DNA from: Phycisphaerae bacterium
GTDB taxonomy: Bacteria; Planctomycetota; Phycisphaerae; Sedimentisphaerales; Anaerobacaceae
Reading direction: 5' to 3'
NCBI GenBank assembly: GCA_030609625.1
Contig: JAUWBX010000169.1
Location: forward strand, 1 to 5,730
Length of the DNA stretch: 5,730 bases
Shown here: one piece after another, positions 1 through 5,157 of the stretch
Position numbering within the stretch: position 1 is the first letter of the stretch
How the letters are laid out: each line of letters starts with the position of its first letter
Translations under genes and position numbers: made by a program
The notes under the pieces: generated by a model
Databases searched by the model: none
What the model was told of the DNA's origin: nothing
The model's input: only the letters and a program-made list of their open reading frames with translations

Positions 1-87
1 GCACGGGTTGAGCGCCAGAAAGCCGAAACTGGCAAATCGATCGTTGGCTCGCGAACGCTGGACGAGGAACATTCAGAGAACGGTTAG
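1..87 (+). CDS. Possible C-terminal fragment of an unidentified gene (5' end outside window)
   Basis: Frame 1 is open from the window edge to a TAG at 85-87 and would encode the last 28 residues of a protein, beginning ARVERQKAETGKSIVGSR and ending DEEHSENG. The peptide is hydrophilic and charged, as C-terminal tails often are. I do not recognise a family. Frame 2 is also open to about position 104, so the reading frame is not certain. Because 28 codons can stay open by chance, this is only a candidate; the preceding sequence would settle it. Confidence 0.2.
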   Translation, partial: ARVERQKAETGKSIVGSRTLDEEHSENG

Positions 88-138
88 ACGTCTTTCCAGT
101 CTTTAGACTCGAGATCTAGCCAGCAACAGAACTGTGAA

Positions 139-187
139 TACACACGTTGGAGCCCCGCTCAAGATAGGCATTTGGCTCACGTGTGTA
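139..187. repeat. Strong imperfect hairpin upstream of the small AT-rich gene
   Basis: The left arm (139-154, TACACACGTTGGAGCC) and right arm (174-187, GGCTCACGTGTGTA) pair over 9 bp (TACACACGT) plus 5 bp (GAGCC), with a 2-nt bulge and a 19-nt loop. No T-run follows, so it does not look like an intrinsic terminator for whatever lies upstream. It ends about 27 bp before the extended -10 box at 215-223, where a regulator or an mRNA-processing hairpin could sit. Function is unknown. Confidence 0.5.
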
Positions 188-214
188 AGACAGCGTGGTT
201 TGTTGTCCACTTTA

Positions 215-223
215 TGATATAAT
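215..223 (+). promoter_or_regulatory. Extended -10 promoter (TGA-TATAAT)
   Basis: A perfect TATAAT at 218-223 is preceded directly by TGA (215-217), the TGn extended -10 motif that can compensate for a poor -35. At the usual 17-bp spacing the -35 region is not recognisable. The TTGTCC at 203-208 is only 9 bp away, too close to serve. Transcription would begin near 230, a few bases before the ATG at 233, so the message would be leaderless or nearly so. This agrees with the lack of a Shine-Dalgarno sequence there. Confidence 0.6.
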
Positions 224-232
224 AGTTACACT

Positions 233-487
233 ATGAAAGTCATAAGAAATCACACAACCTTAAAAAAAATGACCGAACAAGACAACTGCTATGTAGATGC
301 ATCGCCCCAGGAAAGAATTGCTTTTATATGGGAACTCACCGCTGAATTATGGTCGTTAAAGGATAAGCAACATGTTGAACAAAGATTACAAAGAAATGTT
401 ACAAATCTTATTAAGAATAAAGAATCAACAGGTCGTGAAAAAGATAATCTTGATGCTAAATATTTACGCGAGAATCACGACGCTTAA
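233..487 (+). CDS. Small AT-rich hypothetical protein (84 aa), possibly the orphan half of a two-gene module
   Basis: The protein is hydrophilic, with no signal peptide or membrane segment. Its core at residues 22-62 (SPQERIAFIWELTAELW, then EQRLQRNVTNLIK) reads as two amphipathic helices. I recall small proteins with an SPxERxxxxWELT...RLxRxV pattern in environmental bacteria, sometimes next to a nucleotidyltransferase-like gene. This comes from memory and is not a firm assignment. No partner gene is present here, so it may be an orphan or a remnant. G+C is about 34% by hand count, clearly below the neighbours, which suggests transfer. The ATG at 233 lacks a Shine-Dalgarno but fits leaderless initiation from the -10 box at 218-223. 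The in-frame ATG at 269 also lacks one. Confidence 0.6.
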   Translation: MKVIRNHTTLKKMTEQDNCYVDASPQERIAFIWELTAELWSLKDKQHVEQRLQRNVTNLIKNKESTGREKDNLDAKYLRENHDA

Positions 488-556
488 CGTTATACACGAC
501 TACAAATCCTTCCAAGCGCTGTATGCTTGTGCGGTACATCTGTGTATTTTATGAGG

Positions 557-576
557 TGCTCGAAAGAGCAAATTTT
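557..576 (+). terminator. Weak possible terminator of the small AT-rich gene
   Basis: TGCTC (557-561), a GAAA tetraloop (562-565) and GAGCA (566-570) form a 5-bp stem followed by AATTTT. It lies 70 nt after the stop at 487. The stem is short and the T-run is only four bases, so termination would be inefficient at best. The same bases fall inside the doubtful minus-strand ORF. Confidence 0.25.
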
Positions 577-649
577 CTGCTGCTTCGGTTGCTGATTTAA
601 ATGTTTTAGCAGCTACTTCCGTTTCCAATAAATAAATTTAACTTTTTGA

Positions 650-749
650 TTCGCCTTCGGCGAAGCTATTGAAATAGATTCCTCCCATTCGACTATGCTC
701 AGGGCAGGCCGCTTCGGCACGACAAAGCCGTGCCTTCGGTCGGAATGAC
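650..749. repeat. REP-like repeat, copy 1: right half-element with two hairpins
   Basis: AGATTCCTC (676-684), GACTATGCTCAGGGC (691-705) and terminal GGAATGAC (742-749) match the right arm of the copy at 4288-4388. The matching left arm (TGTCATTCC or GTCACCCC) is absent, so this is a half element. A separate hairpin with a 6-bp stem and 7-nt loop (GGCACG 716-721, CGTGCC 729-734) sits inside it. A compact TTCGCC-TTC-GGCGAA hairpin (650-664) lies just to its left. Repeats of this look are common between genes in environmental genomes. It may also block read-through from the nadB side. Confidence 0.6.
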
Positions 750-798
750 GGTACGTATTAAATGTTACACTCATTTTTTAGAAACGGCACTACTTGTC

Positions 799-2457
799 TC
801 ATAATCGCCTTGAGATTTCTATATGTTTTTTAAAGTGCTCATCATCGGTATGGGGGAAATCCCTCCTGAAGTGGACACCTCGACTTTCCCGGCGCACCTG
901 GGCTGATTGGGCCATAAGCAGGCAAACGGTGAGCATATTCTGACATTCCCAGCCTTGGGGTGAATCAAAGATTTTGTCCATCACATAGCGCTGCCAGAAA
1001 GTGATAATTTCCTGAGTCTCAGCGAGTAGCTGTGCCTTTCGGGTGATGCCGACATTTCGCCACATAAGAGCTCGAAGTGAGTTTCTAACATCAGCGGCAT
1101 CCAAACGGGTTCGGTCTGAATGGGGTATTTGATATTTTATCAAAGGGTGCTTAAGATGGGCAGTGCCCGCTTTTGTGCTTTGCGAAGCAATCTTCCCGGC
1201 CATTTTGCCGAATACCAACCCTTCAAGCAGGGAGTTACTGCCGAGCCGATTTGCGCCGTGCAGGCCGGTGGAAGCTATTTCGCCGCAGGCGTAAAGATTT
1301 TCGATGTTTGTTTTAGCTAAGCTGTCAGTTTTTAGACCTCCTATCATATAGTGTGCGCTGGGCCGGACAGGTACGAGGTCGCGAGTGATATCTAAGTCGA
1401 AACTTTCGAGCAACTCGTTAATCTGCGGGAATCTTTTTGCAAAATATGCCTTATCGAAGTGTCGAACGTCCAGATAGACATGTGTTGACTCAGTTTTTCG
1501 CATCTGGGTAAGGATGGCCCTGCTGACAATGTCACGCGGTGCAAGCTCAGCGGCCTCGTGGAAGTCCTTCATAAAACGCCGCCCCTTGTTATCCAGTAGA
1601 ACCGCCCCTTCACCACGAATTGTCTCGGTAATCAAGGCCCGTGTTGCACCTGCAATGTAGAGCGTGGTCGGGTGGAACTGCATAAACTCCAAATCCTGCA
1701 ATACGGCACCGGCGCGGTAAGCCATAGCAATACCATCTCCAGTTGCGACTTGGGGATTTGTGGTTTCACGGTAGAGTCGGCCTGCCCCTCCGGTTGCCAG
1801 GATTGTGTTTGCAGCCCAGATTATCTGGGGACCCCTGTGATTATCGTGGCCGACCATTCCTATGCACTTGTTGCCATCGTTGGTGAGCAGGTCAATGGCG
1901 TAGAAATTTTCCAATATTCTGATATTCGAGGTCTGACTGACTTTTTTTATAAGCGCCTCTGCAATCATCCTCCCGGTTTCATCACCGTGGGCGTGAGCGA
2001 CACGAGGGTAACTATGGCCGCCTTCGAGCGTAGCGGCGATATGCCCGTCAATCAGGTCGAATTCAGTACCCCAGCGGAGCAGCTGCTCTACCAGCTCCGG
2101 TCCCTGGCGAACGACCATGTCAACTATGCCGTCGTCACATATCCCGCAGCCGGTTTTAAGGGTATCGGCTATGTGTGATTCGAATGCGTCCGCTTTATCA
2201 AGTACCGAGGCGATACCCCCCTGAGCTTTGGCGGTGTTACTATTTTTCACGGTATCTTTGCAAACGATGATGACGTTGCAGTGCTCGGCTGCTTCGATGG
2301 CGGCACGAAAGCCTGCGATGCCGGCCCCTATCACCAGACAATCGGTAAAAAACTGGTGCGTGGAGATAGAGTCAATATTTACCAGATAGCGTCTGGGCTC
2401 AGCAAGTACATTATCTTGCGGTTTGGGTCCCTGTTTAAATTCCGGCTGAGCAGTCAT
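799..2457 (-). CDS. nadB: L-aspartate oxidase
   Basis: This flavoprotein oxidises L-aspartate to iminoaspartate, which NadA converts to quinolinate in de novo NAD synthesis; electrons go to O2 or fumarate. The 552 aa include the Rossmann motif GAGIAG (44-49), the FAD segment SNTAKAQGGIAS (73-84), EGGHS (145-149), FHPT with His262, APRDIV with Arg308, SAHY with His369 and HGANRLGSNSLLEG with Arg404. The last four align at a constant +18 offset with E. coli His244, Arg290, His351 and Arg386, so the active site looks complete. The helical C-terminal domain with RESRG (523-527) is also intact. The HGANR motif and length favour NadB over succinate dehydrogenase or fumarate reductase flavoproteins. 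The N-terminus is about 30 residues longer than in E. coli. An AGAGG site (2466-2470) lies 8 nt before the ATG. It follows the lipoprotein gene by 36 bp, probably in one transcript. nadA and nadC are not in the window. Confidence 0.97.
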   Translation of the reverse strand: MTAQPEFKQGPKPQDNVLAEPRRYLVNIDSISTHQFFTDCLVIGAGIAGFRAAIEAAEHCNVIIVCKDTVKNSNTAKAQGGIASVLDKADAFESHIADTLKTGCGICDDGIVDMVVRQGPELVEQLLRWGTEFDLIDGHIAATLEGGHSYPRVAHAHGDETGRMIAEALIKKVSQTSNIRILENFYAIDLLTNDGNKCIGMVGHDNHRGPQIIWAANTILATGGAGRLYRETTNPQVATGDGIAMAYRAGAVLQDLEFMQFHPTTLYIAGATRALITETIRGEGAVLLDNKGRRFMKDFHEAAELAPRDIVSRAILTQMRKTESTHVYLDVRHFDKAYFAKRFPQINELLESFDLDITRDLVPVRPSAHYMIGGLKTDSLAKTNIENLYACGEIASTGLHGANRLGSNSLLEGLVFGKMAGKIASQSTKAGTAHLKHPLIKYQIPHSDRTRLDAADVRNSLRALMWRNVGITRKAQLLAETQEIITFWQRYVMDKIFDSPQGWECQNMLTVCLLMAQSAQVRRESRGVHFRRDFPHTDDEHFKKHIEISRRL

Positions 2458-2465
2458 AAATTTTA

Positions 2466-2470
2466 CCTCT
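2466..2470 (-). promoter_or_regulatory. Ribosome binding site of nadB
   Basis: On the minus strand AGAGG (within AGAGGT) lies 8 nt upstream of the ATG at 2457. This supports the long N-terminus rather than an internal start nearer GAGIAG. Confidence 0.65.
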
Positions 2471-2493
2471 ATATATATTCTTTTGAGCTGCCG

Positions 2494-3135
2494 CTAAGGT
2501 TCGATGGCTTTGAGAGTATTTGTTTTTTCGGTTTCTCTGCGATTCAGGACGACTTCATCGGTGAATACTCTGTTGTCGTCAGCGTACTCAAGTACGAAGG
2601 CCTGGAGTTCCTTTGTCGATGCCGTCAGAATGGGAATGTCCTCAATTGGCATATGCTTTACGGCATTTGGGTCTTCCTTGAGCAGCTCGGCCATCTTATC
2701 ATCATCTGTTAATCGCATTTTCAACTGAGGCTCGATGGAGTCTATCTTTATAAATGTATGGACAGGTATTAAGAAGAAAGAGTTATATAGCCACTTCACC
2801 TCATTCGGGTCATCCATATCGCATGGAAATTCATCCGGAAAAACGTCCAGAAACAAGCTGTTCTCCAGCTTCACCAAATGCGCAACAAATGAGCCTTTTT
2901 GGCCATCCTTGTCAGAGAAAATCAGTTTGTACGCATTCTTCGGTTCGTCAATATGCGTGAATTCCCAAATAACTTCAGGGCTGTTAGGGTCATTAGGGTC
3001 ATCCACCCAGGTGCCGAGGAGTTTTTCCTCGAATACTACATTTTCTTTGGTATAAAGCGAATGCAGCGACATAACGGGCACACAGCCACCTAAAAGAGCA
3101 GCCAACAGGTAAAAAAGGAACTTTTTGACTTTCAT
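2494..3135 (-). CDS. Lipoprotein of unknown function (213 aa)
   Basis: The N-terminus is a lipoprotein signal: MKVKK, a hydrophobic stretch (6-15) and the lipobox LGGC with the lipidated Cys at residue 18. Residue 19 is Val rather than Asp, so outer-membrane sorting is more likely than inner-membrane retention by E. coli rules. The mature part opens with LHSLYTKENVVF (24-35) and LLGTW (39-43), continues as an apparent beta-rich domain, and has IPVHTFIKID (123-132) and LTASTKELQAFVLEY (170-184). I recall similar uncharacterised lipoproteins with LHPLYT...LLGTW and LTASTKELQAF in Planctomycetes and Acidobacteria; no function is known to me. DDPN tracts (45-53, 108-111) are notable. The start at 3135 is preferred over the ATG at 3156, because AAAGGAGA ends 7 nt before it and the longer form would put MTKGDQK ahead of the signal peptide. 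It is the first gene of a likely unit with nadB. Confidence 0.85.
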   Translation of the reverse strand: MKVKKFLFYLLAALLGGCVPVMSLHSLYTKENVVFEEKLLGTWVDDPNDPNSPEVIWEFTHIDEPKNAYKLIFSDKDGQKGSFVAHLVKLENSLFLDVFPDEFPCDMDDPNEVKWLYNSFFLIPVHTFIKIDSIEPQLKMRLTDDDKMAELLKEDPNAVKHMPIEDIPILTASTKELQAFVLEYADDNRVFTDEVVLNRRETEKTNTLKAIEP

Positions 3136-3142
3136 TTTTTGG

Positions 3143-3150
3143 TCTCCTTT
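3143..3150 (-). promoter_or_regulatory. Ribosome binding site that fixes the lipoprotein start
   Basis: On the minus strand AAAGGAGA (complement of TCTCCTTT) lies 7 nt before the ATG at 3135, ideal spacing. The alternative ATG at 3156 has no such site and lies upstream of this one. Confidence 0.85.
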
Positions 3151-3182
3151 TGTCATTGACTATTTACGGTTGATTATTCTCA

Positions 3183-3210
3183 ATTATCACCTTCAATTGT
3201 CAATTGTCAA
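3183..3210 (-). promoter_or_regulatory. Sigma-70-type promoter of the lipoprotein-nadB unit
   Basis: Reading the minus strand, TTGACA (complement of 3205-3210) is followed after 16 bp by GATAAT (complement of 3183-3188), a perfect -35 with a 5/6 -10. Transcription would begin near 3176, giving a leader of about 40 nt before the ATG at 3135. A second TTGACA (3198-3203) lies 7 bp closer, and AATAAT (3173-3178) is 19 bp from it, so a weaker overlapping promoter is possible. Confidence 0.6.
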
Positions 3211-3213
3211 TTG
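3193..3213. repeat. Three tandem TCAATTG heptamers
   Basis: TCAATTG occurs three times head to tail (3193-3199, 3200-3206, 3207-3213), and a degenerate TCAATTA lies at 3180-3186. Each unit holds the palindrome CAATTG. On the minus strand each junction spells TTGACA, so the array itself supplies the -35 boxes of the lipoprotein promoter. Confidence 0.9.
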
Positions 3214-3271
3214 CAAAGAAAGCCTAAAACCGGTAGATTGCGAGGGTTGAAAGTCCAAGTTGATAATGAGA

Positions 3272-3468
3272 AAACTTTTGCTCTGTTAAAAACATGGACT
3301 GTCATTCCTTCGACAAGCTCAGGAGGGACTCTGAGGCGAAGCCGAAGAATCTCAATTCTTGAGCCATAAAGAGATTCTTCACTCCGCCGTTTGACTACGC
3401 TCAGGGCTAAAGGCTGCGCTCCGTTCAGAATGACAGTTTTTGTAACTTTTCAACAGAGCAAAAACTTT
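3272..3468. repeat. REP-like repeat, copy 2: three-tier nested inverted repeat
   Basis: Three inverted pairs are nested around one centre. TTTTGCTCTGTT (3276-3287) pairs perfectly with 3452-3463. ACTGTCATTC (3298-3307) pairs with GAATGACAGT (3428-3437). GAAGAATCTC (3344-3353) pairs with GAGATTCTTC (3371-3380). A small CTCAA/TTGAG pair (3351-3363) sits near the centre. TTGATAA occurs on both sides (3260-3266, 3467-3473), but at unequal distances from the 12-bp arms, so it is not a clean target duplication. The layout resembles a transposase-less element (MITE). It fills most of the gap between the divergent lipoprotein and permease genes and could terminate or shape transcription there. Confidence 0.75.
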
Positions 3469-3471
3469 GAT

Positions 3472-3478
3472 AAAGGAG
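3472..3478 (+). promoter_or_regulatory. Ribosome binding site that fixes the permease start
   Basis: AAAGGAG ends 5 nt before the ATG at 3484. It decides against the in-frame ATG at 3391, whose extra 31 codons only translate the right arm of the adjacent repeat. Confidence 0.85.
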
Positions 3479-3483
3479 CAAGT

Positions 3484-4224
3484 ATGTTGGATTTGAGCCC
3501 TGTTGGCTGGGTTGTGGTTGCTTTAAGTGCGGTCATGGTGGGGATTACGAAGACCGGAATTCCGGGTCTTGGGATTTTGGTGGTGCCTTTGATGGCCGGC
3601 GTTTTGCCGGCCCGCAGTTCGGTCGGGGCGCTGCTTGGTATCTTGATATTAGCGGATTTGTTTGCTGCGAGCTACCATCGGCGTAACGCCAAGTGGGTTC
3701 ATGTGCTGCGTCTGCTTCCGGCTGCTTTTGCAGGTATCGTGGCCGGGTACTTCGGGTTGAAGGTGGTCAACGATGAGCAGCTTAAGCCGATTATTGGCGG
3801 GATAGTTCTGGTGATGTTGGGTATCAATTACTGGCGCACAAGGACTAAAGGCAAAGATGCGCCGATTCCAACCCAATGGTGGTTTGCGGTCGGACTTGGT
3901 TTCATGGCGGGGGTTACGACTATGATGGCCAACGCAGCCGGGCCTATAATGATTATTTATCTGTTGGCTATGCGGCTGCCCAAAATCGAATTCGTGGGGA
4001 CCGGTGCATGGTTCTTCTTCGTTGTTAACTGGCTGAAGGTGCCGTTCAGCGCAAACCTGGATTTGATGACAGCGGCGTCTGTGAAACTTGATTTAATGAT
4101 GCTGCCGTTTATCGCGGTTGGAGCGGTGATAGGGATATTTTTTCTAAAGCGAATCCCGCAAAAGGCCTTTACTGCTGTTGTGCAAATTTTAGCAGTCGCT
4201 GCGGCCATCAAGCTTTTATTTTAA
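3484..4224 (+). CDS. TauE/SafE-family membrane permease (sulfite exporter-like)
   Basis: This 246-aa protein is almost wholly hydrophobic, with about eight membrane segments: near 5-25, 28-45, 46-63, 73-95, 99-117, 132-150, 152-183 (possibly two) and 203-221, plus a last helix at 228-245. It shows the two-fold internal repeat of the TauE/SafE (DUF81) family. The first half carries VGITKTGIPGLG (19-30) and the second GFMAGVTTMMANAAGPIMI (139-157), the Gly/Pro-rich re-entrant motif in each half. Members export sulfite, sulfoacetate or other small organic anions across the inner membrane; the substrate cannot be read from the sequence. No sulfur or taurine gene lies nearby. Length is typical of the family. 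It is transcribed away from the lipoprotein unit. No clear promoter was found, and its upstream region is mostly repeat sequence. Confidence 0.9.
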   Translation: MLDLSPVGWVVVALSAVMVGITKTGIPGLGILVVPLMAGVLPARSSVGALLGILILADLFAASYHRRNAKWVHVLRLLPAAFAGIVAGYFGLKVVNDEQLKPIIGGIVLVMLGINYWRTRTKGKDAPIPTQWWFAVGLGFMAGVTTMMANAAGPIMIIYLLAMRLPKIEFVGTGAWFFFVVNWLKVPFSANLDLMTAASVKLDLMMLPFIAVGAVIGIFFLKRIPQKAFTAVVQILAVAAAIKLLF

Positions 4225-4287
4225 TCGTCAAACTGTTATAGTGCTTTTGCCACAGATGTATTGGTGGATTGCTATTTTACAGAGGTC

Positions 4288-4388
4288 GTCACCCCAAGCG
4301 AAAAAAAGCTTGCCCTGAGCGTAGTCGAAGGGTCGAGGGGTCTATTAAAACAGATTCCTCGACTCCGCTGCGCTCCGCTCGGAATGAC
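4288..4388. repeat. REP-like repeat, copy 3: full hairpin element
   Basis: GTCACCCC (4288-4295) and GGAATGAC (4381-4388) form the ends. The inner arms GTCGAGGGGTCT (4332-4343) and AGATTCCTCGAC (4352-4363) pair over 12 positions with two G-U pairs and an 8-nt loop. GCCCTGAGCGTAGTCGAAGG (4312-4331) and CTCCGCTGCGCTCCGCTC (4363-4380) are the usual interior blocks. The element lies between the permease and pcm. Its translation in one frame gives the ACPERSRRVEG peptide often mis-annotated as protein in environmental genomes, so no gene is called here. Confidence 0.8.
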
Positions 4389-4426
4389 AACTCATCAAAT
4401 CAGACGTGGAAAAGCAATAGCAAGCC

Positions 4427-4447
4427 TGCAAAATTGGTTTGCAAAAT
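4427..4447. repeat. Short direct repeat TGCAAAAT before pcm
   Basis: TGCAAAAT occurs at 4427-4434 and 4440-4447, a 13-bp period, just ahead of the pcm ribosome binding site. Further GCAA steps lie upstream (from about 4413). This could be a small regulator site or chance; no matching -35/-10 pair stands out. Confidence 0.35.
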
Positions 4448-4456
4448 AGCGCTCAA

Positions 4457-4464
4457 GAGGTGAT
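4457..4464 (+). promoter_or_regulatory. Ribosome binding site of pcm
   Basis: GAGGTGAT matches the consensus GGAGGTGAT well and lies 10 nt before the ATG at 4475. It falls inside the longer reading frame that begins with TTG at 4439, which argues against that start. Confidence 0.65.
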
Positions 4465-4474
4465 TATTAAAGCT

Positions 4475-5152
4475 ATGCATGGACGGGAGAACAAAGATAA
4501 GTTTGGCGTCGCCCGGGAACAGATGCTTAGGCTGGACCTGAAGGGTCGCGATATAACTAATCCTGACGTCCTGAAGGTGATGGCCGAGGTTCCGCGGGAG
4601 GAATTTGTACCAGAGTCATATTTTTCACAGGCCTATACCGACGGCCCTCTGCCAATCGGGATGGGCCAGACTATTTCGCAGCCATATATTGTCGCTCTGA
4701 TGACTCATGAGCTGCGGTGCAATCGCAACTGCGAGGTTCTGGAGATTGGAACAGGCAGCGGGTACCAAACTGCGGTCCTCGGTAAGTTAGTGAGAAAAGT
4801 CTATACTATAGAAAGATTCCCCCAGTTGTCTGAGTCGGCCCAGGCGGTTTTAGGCAGGTTGGGCGTCAGTAATGTTGAGTTCTATGTTTGTGACGGTAGT
4901 TGCGGCTGGCCGGCAGACCAACTGCCGCCATCGGGATGCTTTGACAGAATTATGATTACCGCTGCGGTGCCGGAGATACCAGAGCCTTTGGTCAGGCAGC
5001 TTGCCGATGGCGGCTTTATGGTCGTGCCTGTCGGCTACGGAGGAGTGCAGGAGCTGGTAGCTTGTGAAAAAAAAGCGGGCAAACTTATCGAAAAAGTAAT
5101 CTGTGACGTCCGGTTTGTTAAGCTGTTAGGTGAATATGGATTCGAGCAATAG
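4475..5152 (+). CDS. pcm: Protein-L-isoaspartate O-methyltransferase
   Basis: The enzyme transfers a methyl group from S-adenosylmethionine to L-isoaspartyl residues in aged proteins and so starts their repair; it acts in the cytoplasm. The 225 aa show the family signatures in order: REQMLRLDLKGRDITNPDVL (14-33), VPREEFVPE (39-47), the PIMT-specific GMGQTISQPYIVA (62-74), SAM motif I VLEIGTGSGYQTAVL (88-102), the acidic loop end YTIER (110-114), DGSCGWP (140-146), motif II FDRIMITAA (156-164) and motif III LADGGFMVVPVG (176-187). Length is normal and nothing essential seems missing. The start at 4475 is chosen over TTG at 4439 and GTG at 4460 because of the GAGGTGAT site and family length. 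A repeat and 175 bp separate it from recG on the same strand. Confidence 0.95.
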   Translation: MHGRENKDKFGVAREQMLRLDLKGRDITNPDVLKVMAEVPREEFVPESYFSQAYTDGPLPIGMGQTISQPYIVALMTHELRCNRNCEVLEIGTGSGYQTAVLGKLVRKVYTIERFPQLSESAQAVLGRLGVSNVEFYVCDGSCGWPADQLPPSGCFDRIMITAAVPEIPEPLVRQLADGGFMVVPVGYGGVQELVACEKKAGKLIEKVICDVRFVKLLGEYGFEQ

Positions 5153-5157
5153 TGTAA

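Larger units (their letters stand above)
488..798. other. Gene-free stretch between the small AT-rich gene and nadB
   Basis: I see no convincing gene. The region holds a weak hairpin with a GAAA loop (557-570) followed by AATTTT, a short minus-strand open frame (500-628) without a ribosome binding site, a TTCGCC/GGCGAA hairpin at 650-664, and a half copy of the GGAATGAC repeat (676-749). The last 50 bp before the nadB stop show no GC-rich stem with a T-run on the minus strand, so nadB has no evident intrinsic terminator unless the repeat serves as one. Confidence 0.6.

Noticed and set aside
106..119. Overlapping XhoI and BglII sites (CTCGAGATCT), as in a cloning polylinker.
   Set aside because: No other vector-like sequence surrounds them; two overlapping 6-mers are not enough to suspect contamination.
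83..488. Integron cassette: GTTAGAC (83-89) and GCTTAAC (482-488) match the degenerate core-site patterns GTTRRRY and RYYYAAC around the small AT-rich gene.
   Set aside because: No second core site or long folded attC stem follows 488, and such 7-mers are frequent by chance.
372..554. Second plus-strand ORF overlapping the small AT-rich gene.
   Set aside because: It overlaps in another frame over most of its length, lacks a ribosome binding site and has no protein-like pattern.
1672..2178. Long plus-strand open frame antisense to nadB (168 codons), and a similar one at 2281-2712.
   Set aside because: The minus strand encodes a complete NadB with all active-site motifs; the plus-strand frames show no recognisable domain and are shadows.
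799..2457. Succinate dehydrogenase or fumarate reductase flavoprotein subunit as the identity of the minus-strand oxidase.
   Set aside because: The length, the HGANRLGSNSLLEG motif and the C-terminal RESRG fit NadB, and no iron-sulfur or cytochrome subunit gene is adjacent.
3193..3213. TCAATTG repeats as a CRISPR-like array.
   Set aside because: The units are 7 bp, directly adjoining and without spacers.
3391..3483. N-terminal extension of the permease from ATG 3391.
   Set aside because: The 31 extra codons only translate the right arm of the repeat, and the ribosome binding site at 3472-3478 points to 3484.
4261..4463. Short plus-strand ORFs between the permease and pcm, including one containing ACPERSRRVEG.
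   Set aside because: They are translations of the palindromic repeat in two frames; this peptide is a known kind of false gene.
4439..4474. TTG start at 4439 for pcm.
   Set aside because: The GAGGTGAT site lies inside this extension and the ATG at 4475 gives the usual family length.
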